Source: an uncultured Pelagibacteraceae bacterium (GTDB taxonomy: Bacteria; Pseudomonadota; Alphaproteobacteria; Pelagibacterales; Pelagibacteraceae). From it: 64,000 nucleotides of DNA. Position 1 is the stretch's first letter. The number at the start of each line of letters is the position of its first letter. The stretch covers positions 62,001 to 126,000 of the forward strand of contig CACJOY010000003.1 of assembly GCA_902595125.1 (NCBI GenBank), written 5' to 3'. The position numbers were made by a program, and so were the translations under genes. The notes below the pieces were generated by a model. It did not search any database. It was not told where the DNA came from and was given only the letters and a program-made list of their open reading frames with translations. Shown piece by piece: positions 42,475 through 49,739 of this stretch.

Positions 42475-44169
42475 TCATTTCAAAAATTTTACTTTACCTT
42501 CTTTAACATTAATGACTTTATTACAATATTTCAAAAGTTTTTTTTTATGTGTGCAAAAAACTATTATTGAGTCTTTAAAATTATTAAAAAGAAATTTTAA
42601 AATTTTATTTTCTGTTTTTTCATCTAAAGCACTTGTTGCCTCGTCAAGAATCAAAATAGAGGGATTTTGAAAAAGAGCCCTTGCAATCCCTATTCTTTGT
42701 ATTTGACCACCTGAAATTTTAGAGCCCCGCTCTCCTATAGATAACTTTGAATTTTTCTTAAATTTGGTTAAATTCAAAATTCCTAATAATTTATTAATTT
42801 TATCTCTATCCTTTTTTAAGGCATTTTCAGTAAGAGAAATATTATAATAAATGCTATCATCTAATAAATATACAGATTGAGATACATAACCTATATTAAG
42901 TTTATATTTATCAAAATTTATTTCACTAATTGTATTGATCCCAATTTTTCCTTTTGTGGGTTTTAGCAGTCCACAAATTAAATTTATTAATGTAGTCTTC
43001 CCACTGCCTGTTTCACCAACAATTCCAATTTTATCTCTTTTTTTTAATGAAAAATTAACATTTTTTAAAATATTTTCTGATGTATTAGGATATTTAAAGT
43101 TAACATTTTTAAAATTTATATTATTTATTTCCTCAATCTTTTTAAATTTTTGATTAGAATTTATGCCTTTTCCTAATTCACTATAAACATTATCTATAGC
43201 TGGGTAATTAAACTTTATTGACTGGTAAGACCTTACTACAGCAATTAAATTTGGAAGTAGTCTAACAGATGCAAACGCAAATACTCCCAAGATTACAAAT
43301 ATTTCACTTAGATTTATTTTTAAGATAAAATTTAAATAAGAATAGAAAATAAAAATTATCAAAATTCCCACAAATTCAATCAATGGACTTGATATTCCGG
43401 TATAGATATCTCTATATTGGGCTGAATTTGCAAAGTTTCTGAGAGATTTGTAGACTTGTTGTGAAAAAAAATTAGATTTATTATATAGAATAACTTCTTT
43501 AATGCTTCCAAAAACCTCGTTTAATTTTTGAATAAATCTTGCAGACTCAATATTTCTTACTTCCGACCATTTCATCAAAATTTTGTTATTAGATTTTACA
43601 ACAATTATTGACACAATAAGAAGTATAAATATGACAAAAACCGTATATTGATTGTAGCTAAATAATAAAGTGCATACTCCAAAAAATAATATCAAATTAG
43701 ATAGCAGACTAATTGAATTCATTATAATCCCTGAAGCAAGTAAATTTACTTCGGAAGCAATATTTCTTATCAATTTTGCTGAATTATTTTGAATGAAGAA
43801 AAGAAAATTATTACTCAGATATCTTTTTAAAAGCTTGTTTCCTATTTCAACATATAAATTTTGCGCATGTCTTGAATTATAAAAGTTGAAGAAAATTACA
43901 AATATAGTTTTGAATAGGTAAATTATTAAAAAAGTAATTATAAAAATTAATATTACTTCTTTGTCTGTATAGTCTCTGAGTATTGGTAAAAATTCTATTA
44001 TTTCATTTTTTTTTTGTTCACTCGATATGAAACCAAGCAATGGGATCAAAAGACCTATGCCAACAATTTCTATAAATGCCTTAATAATCGATAAAAATAT
44101 TATAAATAAAATATCAATTTTATTTTTTTTCGAAAGTAATAAGAGAATTTTTTCGATTTTTTTTTTCAT
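42475..44169 (-). CDS. ABC transporter, fused permease/ATPase (PglK/MsbA-like exporter)
   Basis: 564 residues: six predicted transmembrane helices in the first about 300 residues, then an ATP-binding domain with Walker A GETGSGKTTLIN, Q-loop YVSQSVYLLDDSIYYNI, ABC signature ISGGQIQRIGIARALF, Walker B ILILDEATSALDEKTE and the H-loop VFCTHK. This half-transporter form exports lipids or lipid-linked oligosaccharides (MsbA, PglK). With no Wzx-like flippase gene in the window, it is the best candidate for flipping the lipid-linked glycan. It sits 52 nt downstream of the MarR-type regulator and may share its promoter. Confidence 0.88.
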   Translation of the reverse strand: MKKKIEKILLLLSKKNKIDILFIIFLSIIKAFIEIVGIGLLIPLLGFISSEQKKNEIIEFLPILRDYTDKEVILIFIITFLIIYLFKTIFVIFFNFYNSRHAQNLYVEIGNKLLKRYLSNNFLFFIQNNSAKLIRNIASEVNLLASGIIMNSISLLSNLILFFGVCTLLFSYNQYTVFVIFILLIVSIIVVKSNNKILMKWSEVRNIESARFIQKLNEVFGSIKEVILYNKSNFFSQQVYKSLRNFANSAQYRDIYTGISSPLIEFVGILIIFIFYSYLNFILKINLSEIFVILGVFAFASVRLLPNLIAVVRSYQSIKFNYPAIDNVYSELGKGINSNQKFKKIEEINNINFKNVNFKYPNTSENILKNVNFSLKKRDKIGIVGETGSGKTTLINLICGLLKPTKGKIGINTISEINFDKYKLNIGYVSQSVYLLDDSIYYNISLTENALKKDRDKINKLLGILNLTKFKKNSKLSIGERGSKISGGQIQRIGIARALFQNPSILILDEATSALDEKTENKILKFLFNNFKDSIIVFCTHKKKLLKYCNKVINVKEGKVKFLK

Positions 44170-44221
44170 AAATTTCTATTTATTGTGACTCAATATAATT
44201 AAATAAATTTTAAAATTTAAA

Positions 44222-44539
44222 TTAACTTTGATTATTTTTTTCTATTTCTTTTTTTAATTCGTCGTATTCTCTCATTTTTTTTTTCATAAATTCGAATGTC
44301 AAATTAATTCGATAATTAATCCCTTTATTTGTCAAAACATATGTTTTAACATATTGAATTTTATCTTTTTGATTTCTTAAATTTTTAATTTTAATTAAAC
44401 CTTTTTCTTTTAAGGCTTTAATACAATAATTAAGTTTACCTAAACTAAAACCTAATTCCTTAGCCATTTGCCTTTGTGAAAAGCCTTTTTTAAAACTTAT
44501 ATTTCTTAATACATTAAGAATATCTGATTTATCATTCAT
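44222..44539 (-). CDS. MarR family EPS-associated transcriptional regulator
   Basis: 105 residues with a winged helix-turn-helix: DILNVLRNISFKKGFSQRQM, AKELGFSLGKLNYCIKALKE (recognition helix), KGLIKIKNLRNQ and YVLTNKGINYRI. The C-terminal third is a charged helix (KKKMREYDELKKEIEKNN), possibly for dimerisation. It matches the small MarR-type regulators found beside exopolysaccharide clusters. An exact inverted repeat TGTTCA-N5-TGAACA lies 18-34 nt upstream of its start, suggesting autoregulation and possibly control of the divergent radical SAM gene. It is the only regulator seen in the island. Confidence 0.88.
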   Translation of the reverse strand: MNDKSDILNVLRNISFKKGFSQRQMAKELGFSLGKLNYCIKALKEKGLIKIKNLRNQKDKIQYVKTYVLTNKGINYRINLTFEFMKKKMREYDELKKEIEKNNQS

Positions 44540-44556
44540 AAAATAATTACCATTAA

Positions 44557-44573
44557 TGTTCAGTTATTGAACA
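44557..44573. promoter_or_regulatory. inverted repeat, probable MarR-type operator
   Basis: TGTTCA (44557-44562), five spacer bases GTTAT, TGAACA (44568-44573): perfect 6-bp arms with a 17-bp footprint, the usual size for a winged-helix dimer. It sits between the divergent regulator (start 44539) and radical SAM (start 44727) genes, close to where the regulator promoter or leader should be. A TATAAT hexamer facing the radical SAM gene lies at 44662-44667. Confidence 0.55.
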
Positions 44574-44726
44574 GTCAACCTTTTTTTGTTTCAAATTAGG
44601 AATTAAGTTGTATATTCAAGTATTATTTATATAGTTTTATTATTTCGCAATCAGTGAATGATATAATACGATAAATTTTAATTAAGTTTAAAAAAATTAA
44701 AAAGAGTTAAAAATTAAGCTAATTAA

Positions 44727-45599
44727 ATGGATCCAAAAGAAACGATAAAAAAAAATCTTGAGAGAAGATCTGATTTCGTAGATGTTGTGTCTCTTCATGA
44801 AAACATACCTATGCCTTCGTGGGTAGAATTAAGTTTAATTGACGTATGCAATAGAAAATGTAGTTTTTGTCCAAAGTCAGATGAAAAAGTTGCGCCAGAT
44901 ACTTTCCAAAAAATGTCAAGAAAGATAATTGATGAAATCCACGATCAATTGTTAGAGATACATTTTAATGGTACAATATCTTTGTGTGGATATGGAGAAC
45001 CATTACTACATAAGGATATTTCTTATATCGTAAAAAAATTATCAAATGTTTCAAAAGTAGAAGTTATCACAAATGGAGATGTTTTATCCTCAAAGAGATT
45101 GCAAGAACTCTATATATCTGATGTCAGTAAAGTTTTAGTAAGTATGTATGATGGACCTGAACAGATAAAAAAATTTAAGGAAATGACAAAAAAAGCAAAT
45201 GTTCCAGAAGATCTAATTATTTTAAGAGATAGATGGTACGATAAGTATAATGACTTTGGAGTAAAACTTACCAATAGAGCAGGTACAATTAAGACGGGTA
45301 TACAAGAGCAGGTTGGGTTATATAAAAATTGTTATTATCCTACATATCAACTTTTAATTGATTGGAATGGAAATGTTTATTTGTGTCCACAAGATTGGCA
45401 GCGAAAAGTTTCAATGGGAAATATCATGCAAGAAACAATTTTTGATATCTGGACTGGAAAAACATTTACAGATTTTAGAAAAAATTTAATTTTAGGAAAA
45501 AGATGTAATAATCCCTGTAAATCATGCAACGCTGATGGAACTTTACTTGGAAAAAATCATACAAAAAAGTGGAAAAAAATTTATAAAATTAAAAATTAA
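44727..45599 (+). CDS. radical SAM/SPASM domain protein
   Basis: 290 residues. The [4Fe-4S] motif is CNRKCSFC (Cys41, 45, 48). SLCGYGEPLLHKDI is the glycine-rich SAM-binding strand and VEVITNGDVL the next. The C-terminal SPASM-type region has CYYPTYQLLIDWNGNVYLCP, GNIMQETIFDIWTG and CNNPCKSCNADG, providing auxiliary cluster ligands. SPASM proteins mostly modify peptides or catalyse oxidations, and some act in sugar or cofactor pathways; the substrate is unknown here. Like the 41526 gene it is less Lys/Asn-biased than its neighbours. Its stop interlocks with the OYE gene (TTAA). Confidence 0.88.
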   Translation: MDPKETIKKNLERRSDFVDVVSLHENIPMPSWVELSLIDVCNRKCSFCPKSDEKVAPDTFQKMSRKIIDEIHDQLLEIHFNGTISLCGYGEPLLHKDISYIVKKLSNVSKVEVITNGDVLSSKRLQELYISDVSKVLVSMYDGPEQIKKFKEMTKKANVPEDLIILRDRWYDKYNDFGVKLTNRAGTIKTGIQEQVGLYKNCYYPTYQLLIDWNGNVYLCPQDWQRKVSMGNIMQETIFDIWTGKTFTDFRKNLILGKRCNNPCKSCNADGTLLGKNHTKKWKKIYKIKN

Positions 45600-46645
45600 A
45601 TACAATATGTATATTGTTTAGGGAAATCATTTTTCCTTTTTTTTCTATCTTTAAATAAAAAAAACTTATCTGAAATAAATTTTCTTCCAATAGCAACGAA
45701 ATCAATTTTTTTTTGCTTAAGGATCTTGTCTATGAATTTATAATCATTAATCATCCCAGATGTTCTAGTTAAAATTTTACATTCTTTTTTAATTTTTGAT
45801 GCTATTGAAACTCTAAAACCTTCTCTAATTTTCATATTAGTTTTTGGAATAATTCCACCACTAGAAACGCAAATATAATCTAAACCATTGCTTTTTAACT
45901 TTTTAACTAAATTTATACAATCTTTTAGGTTTGAACCGTTTGATAGATGATCAGTACCCGTGACTCTTGCTCCCAATATTTTTTTTTTTGAAATTTTTTT
46001 TATAGATTTAATTATTTCAATATGGATTCTATATTTTAATTTATCTTTTAATCCATATTCATCTATTCTTTTATTAGACAGAGGTGAAAAAAATTGATGT
46101 AACAAATATCCATGTGCCATATGAATTTCAACTCCATCATATCCAGCCATAAATGCTAGTCTTGCAGAATTTTTAAAATCTTTAATTGTTTTTTTTATAA
46201 CTTTATTAGTCATTTCTTTTGGAAATGGCCATTTATAATCTCTTTTCACTTTAGAAGGAGCATAAGTTTTCCAACTGTAAGGTTTTTTTAAAGGGGTATT
46301 TTTTTTTATCCAAGGTATTTCAGCTGAACCCTTACGACCAGAGTGTGATAATTGAAGAATTATTGGAATATCTCTTATGCTTTTCAAATATTTTAATAAT
46401 TTCTTATGACTTTTCATTTGATTTTGGTTGTAAATACACAGATCTTTTTTAGTTATCCTTCCCTTTTTAGATATTGCGGTTGATTCAACTGTTAGGGAGC
46501 CAGCTCCACTCTCAACTAAATTTGACAAATGTCTATAATGCCATTTATTCGGTTTACCATTTATTGCAGAATACTGACACATTGGCGATACGGATACTCT
46601 GTTAGAAAACGTTTTATTTCTTATTTTAATTTTTTTAAAAATCAT
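45596..46645 (-). CDS. NADH:flavin oxidoreductase, Old Yellow Enzyme family (YqjM-like)
   Basis: 349-residue FMN-dependent TIM-barrel enzyme. The N-terminus has KNRVSVSPMCQYS-like sequence (SVSPMCQYSAINGKPNKWHY, with the YqjM-type Cys), then ILQLSHSGRKGSAE, the His/Tyr catalytic region YDGVEIHMAHGYLLHQFFSP, LSNKRIDEYG and YICVSSGG. Old Yellow Enzymes reduce activated C=C bonds with NAD(P)H. It is out of place among polysaccharide genes and may reduce an unsaturated sugar or carboxylic intermediate. Convergent TTAA overlap with the radical SAM gene; divergent from a methyltransferase (125 nt). Confidence 0.88.
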   Translation of the reverse strand: MIFKKIKIRNKTFSNRVSVSPMCQYSAINGKPNKWHYRHLSNLVESGAGSLTVESTAISKKGRITKKDLCIYNQNQMKSHKKLLKYLKSIRDIPIILQLSHSGRKGSAEIPWIKKNTPLKKPYSWKTYAPSKVKRDYKWPFPKEMTNKVIKKTIKDFKNSARLAFMAGYDGVEIHMAHGYLLHQFFSPLSNKRIDEYGLKDKLKYRIHIEIIKSIKKISKKKILGARVTGTDHLSNGSNLKDCINLVKKLKSNGLDYICVSSGGIIPKTNMKIREGFRVSIASKIKKECKILTRTSGMINDYKFIDKILKQKKIDFVAIGRKFISDKFFLFKDRKKRKNDFPKQYTYCI

Positions 46646-46770
46646 TTTTATTTATAATTATTTTCTAAACTAATTATTTTATATAGTTTTTTGAAAATTT
46701 TATCACTATGAAAATACTATTAGATTGCTAAATAATTTATTTAAACATATAAAATGAAATTTTAAATTAG

Positions 46771-47412
46771 ATGGAAATAAATCAAAAGTTTTGGAATAAA
46801 TTTTACCTTATAAAAAAGGAACTTAAAATCCCAAAACCATCAAGTTTCGGTAGTTTTTTTTATAAAAACTTTATTAAAAAAAATAATAAAGTTTTAGAAA
46901 TAGGTTGTGGAAATGGACGAGATGCTTTCTTATTTTCAAAAAAAACAAAAAATGTAATAGCTCTAGATCAATCTAAAACTGCTATTAAAATTAATTTATT
47001 AATTTCCAGAAAATTTAAGAAAAAAATTAAGTTTATTAATAAAGACTTTATAGAAATTCATAAAATGAGTAAAATACAGTTTGATATTTTATATGCGAGG
47101 TTTTTTTTACACACAATTAATTATAAACAAGAGAATGAATTATTTAGTTTAATTAAATATTTAAAAAAAAAAAATAAATTTATAGTTGGTTTAGAATTTA
47201 GAACAAATAGGGATGTTCTTAAAAAAAAAGGAAAATATATAAATAAAAATACTAGATTTACAGACCATTATAGAAGATTTATTAATGTACCTAAATTTTT
47301 AAAAAGGATAAAAAAAAATAATTTTAAGATATTGTATTTTAAGCAAGGAATTAATTTATCTAAAACAAAAAATGAAAATCCAAACTTGTGTAGATTAATT
47401 TTTAAAGTATGA
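46771..47412 (+). CDS. class I SAM-dependent methyltransferase
   Basis: 213 residues: NKVLEIGCGNGRDAFLFSKK (motif I, about residue 39), NVIALDQSKTAI, FDILYARFFLHTINYKQENE and a C-terminal FLKRIKKNNFKILYFKQG. It has a small-molecule methyltransferase fold with the typical Glu-Ile-Gly-Cys-Gly-x-Gly loop; the substrate is unknown. It overlaps the APS-kinase-like gene by 4 nt, so the two are translationally coupled and may modify the same metabolite (methylation plus phosphorylation). Confidence 0.85.
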   Translation: MEINQKFWNKFYLIKKELKIPKPSSFGSFFYKNFIKKNNKVLEIGCGNGRDAFLFSKKTKNVIALDQSKTAIKINLLISRKFKKKIKFINKDFIEIHKMSKIQFDILYARFFLHTINYKQENELFSLIKYLKKKNKFIVGLEFRTNRDVLKKKGKYINKNTRFTDHYRRFINVPKFLKRIKKNNFKILYFKQGINLSKTKNENPNLCRLIFKV

Positions 47413-47924
47413 AATTAAAAAAAAATAAAGGTATCTTATTTTGGATAACTGGGTTACCCGGGTCAGGAAAAACTTCTATAGCTAAACTTCTTTATAACAG
47501 AATTGAAAAAAATTATGGAGCTTCAATAATAATAAGTGGTGATGAACTAAGAAAAGATTTCAATCTTAAGGGGTATAAAAAAAAAGATAGATTGATGATT
47601 GGATTTATGTATTCAAATCTTTTTAAAAGAATTATTAACCAAAACATAAATGTAATTTTTTCTGGGGGGGCTTTGTACAATAAGATTCAAGCTTATAATA
47701 AAAAAAAAATAAGTAACTACTTTGAGATATTTATCGACTCAAACCTATCAAAAAATAAAAAAATAAAGAAAATTTCAAAAAAAAATAAACATGTAGTCGG
47801 GATTGATATAAGACCTGAATATCCAAAAAAACCTAATATCAAATATTACAATAATTTTGATATTTCTTTAAAAGTTTGTTCAGATGAAATATTTAGATTA
47901 ATAAAAAAAAAAATTAAATTTTAA
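47409..47924 (+). CDS. adenylylsulfate (APS) kinase-like P-loop kinase
   Basis: 171 residues: GILFWITGLPGSGKTSIAKL (Walker A), IIISGDELRKDFNLKGY (the DGDxLR-like motif), and HVVGIDIRPEYPKKPNIK near the C-terminus, which corresponds to the conserved GID-x-Tyr-x-x-Pro-x-Asn-Pro end of APS kinases. True APS kinase makes PAPS. SAR11 bacteria are known to lack assimilatory sulfate reduction, and APS-kinase homologues in Campylobacter phosphorylate CDP-phosphoramidate. So a surface-modification role (sulfation donor or phosphoramidate-like) is more likely than sulfur assimilation. A G7 tract lies at 47664-47670 within the gene. The 3' end overlaps the unknown gene at 47921 by 4 nt. Confidence 0.8.
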   Translation: MKLKKNKGILFWITGLPGSGKTSIAKLLYNRIEKNYGASIIISGDELRKDFNLKGYKKKDRLMIGFMYSNLFKRIINQNINVIFSGGALYNKIQAYNKKKISNYFEIFIDSNLSKNKKIKKISKKNKHVVGIDIRPEYPKKPNIKYYNNFDISLKVCSDEIFRLIKKKIKF

Positions 47925-48403
47925 TTTTTATCTTTTTTAACAATAAATTCATTGTGAGGATGAAATATAGCTTTTTTATATGACCAATATGTCTCAATAA
48001 AATACTTATTTAATGCTCTCCCCAATTTTGGCAAATGCGGAACACCATCTGTGTCGATCATTGAGTTAAATGGAGTTGCAAATCTTAACCACTCTCCTTT
48101 TTTTTGATTTTTATAATGTAATCTAGCTCTCAAAGCTAAGTCTGGTTCAACTAATTTATAACCCGACTGAATTATTCTTTTATAAATTTTTTGTAAGGTT
48201 GTTGGCTTTAAAAAACCAAGATTTTTTACTTTGATCTTATAAAGATCCACATTATGCTTAGAAAGCTTAATTCGATTTTTTTTGTTAAAGAAAATGTTCT
48301 CTATCCATGGACTAAGGATAACTCCTTTTTTTTTTAGATAAAAGATTTCACTTTTAATTGAGACTCTTTTTGAAGATTTAATTGTAATCCATTTTTTTTT
48401 CAT
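47921..48403 (-). CDS. hypothetical protein, 160 aa
   Basis: 160 residues, basic, with no signal peptide or membrane helix. I do not recognise it. It opens MKKKWITIKSSKRVSIKSEI, has a middle part LKPTTLQKIYKRIIQSGYKL, and a more conserved-looking C-terminal half with ALRARLHYKNQKKGEWLRFA, NSMIDTDGVPHLPKLGRALN and FIETYWSY. The even spread of Trp, Pro, Gly and His in that half suggests a folded domain rather than decay. A lone minus-strand gene between the APS-kinase-like gene (4-nt TTAA overlap) and a divergent class III aminotransferase (97 nt), it probably belongs to the same decoration module. Confidence 0.7.
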   Translation of the reverse strand: MKKKWITIKSSKRVSIKSEIFYLKKKGVILSPWIENIFFNKKNRIKLSKHNVDLYKIKVKNLGFLKPTTLQKIYKRIIQSGYKLVEPDLALRARLHYKNQKKGEWLRFATPFNSMIDTDGVPHLPKLGRALNKYFIETYWSYKKAIFHPHNEFIVKKDKN

Positions 48404-48500
48404 AAAATAATTTAAGATATAAATATAAAAAAAATATATTAATTTTTAAATATTATGTTAATACTTAAAGGTCTTATATAATATCATACAAAAAATTCTA

Positions 48501-49739
48501 ATGATTAGAAATAAAAACTTGTTAAATGAAGGATATGAAAATAAATTCAGGGTCAAATCAGGAAAAAATCAATATATTTTTCTTCAAAATGGCAAAAAAT
48601 TAATTGATACCAGCTTTTGTTCAGGGACGTTACTACTAGGTCATTCAAAAAAATTTTTAAATAACTCATTTATAAAACAATTAAAAAATGGTGTCGCTTA
48701 TGGTCTTCCGAATACTAACGCAGATAAGTACTCGCTCTTTTTAAAAAAAATTTTTAATAATTACTCAAAGTTTATTTTGTGCAACACTGGTTCAGAAGCA
48801 AATAATAAGGCAATTAGATTAGCACGATCAATAACAAAAAAAGAATATATCGTTATGACCTCTGGAAGTTGGCATGGTTCTGTTGACCAATTACTTTTTG
48901 ATTTAAGCTCTAATAATCATTTAGATAAAAGAGAATTATCTGCAGGGTTAACAAGAGATTTAAATAAAAAAATAATTCTTGTTCCTTACAATGATTATAA
49001 AAAATCAATCACAATTTTACAAAAATTTAAATCTAAAATTGCAATGGTAATTGTTGAACCTATTCAACAAGCTTTACCATCAAAAAAATGCGAGAACTAC
49101 ATCAGAAATATCTATAATTATTGTAAATCAAAAGATATTTTAATTTGTTTTGATGAGATGATTACTGGTGTAAGAGTAGATAAATTTTCTGTTCAGAACA
49201 ACCTGAGGTTAAAACCTGATTTAAGTACATTTGGAAAAATAATTGGAGGAGGATTGCCAATTGGCGTAATAGGTTTAAGTAAAAATGTTGAAAAAAAATT
49301 GTCCAAACAAAAAAATAAAGTTTTTTTTGGTGGAACCTTTTCTGGAAATCCTTTGGTTACTGAAATAGGATATCAGAATTTAAGATATATTTATAAAAAT
49401 AAGAAAAAAATTTTCGGTTATCTAGAAAATTTATCATCCTATTTTGAGAAAAATTTAAATTTATTTTTAAAGAAAAAAAAATTAGATATTAAAGTAATTC
49501 GCTACTGTTCTATACTTAGAATAGTTTACACAAAAAGTGTTATCAAAAATAAATTTGATAGACAAAAAAAAGAGGAATATTTTTTTAAAAAGATAAATCA
49601 ATTTCAAAATTTTGTAATTAATAATGGAGTTTACCTTTCAAAAAGGGGCGCTATTTTCTTTTCATACTCTTATACCAAAAAAGATGTTGAATATCTGATT
49701 AATATTATTTCAAAAGGATTATTAAAGTTTTTTAAATAA
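48501..49739 (+). CDS. class III aminotransferase (glutamate-1-semialdehyde aminomutase-like)
   Basis: 412-residue PLP enzyme: DTSFCSGTLLLGHSKKFL, FILCNTGSEANNKAIRLARS, MTSGSWHGSVDQLL, VIVEPIQQALPSKKC, ICFDEMITGVRVDKF, STFGKIIGGGLPIGVIGLSK (PLP Lys) and FFGGTFSGNPLVT. It is closest in look to HemL-like proteins of secondary-metabolite and polysaccharide clusters, which transfer or shift amino groups on small acids or sugars, rather than to housekeeping HemL. It overlaps the TPR-oxygenase gene by 8 nt at the 3' ends. Confidence 0.87.
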   Translation: MIRNKNLLNEGYENKFRVKSGKNQYIFLQNGKKLIDTSFCSGTLLLGHSKKFLNNSFIKQLKNGVAYGLPNTNADKYSLFLKKIFNNYSKFILCNTGSEANNKAIRLARSITKKEYIVMTSGSWHGSVDQLLFDLSSNNHLDKRELSAGLTRDLNKKIILVPYNDYKKSITILQKFKSKIAMVIVEPIQQALPSKKCENYIRNIYNYCKSKDILICFDEMITGVRVDKFSVQNNLRLKPDLSTFGKIIGGGLPIGVIGLSKNVEKKLSKQKNKVFFGGTFSGNPLVTEIGYQNLRYIYKNKKKIFGYLENLSSYFEKNLNLFLKKKKLDIKVIRYCSILRIVYTKSVIKNKFDRQKKEEYFFKKINQFQNFVINNGVYLSKRGAIFFSYSYTKKDVEYLINIISKGLLKFFK

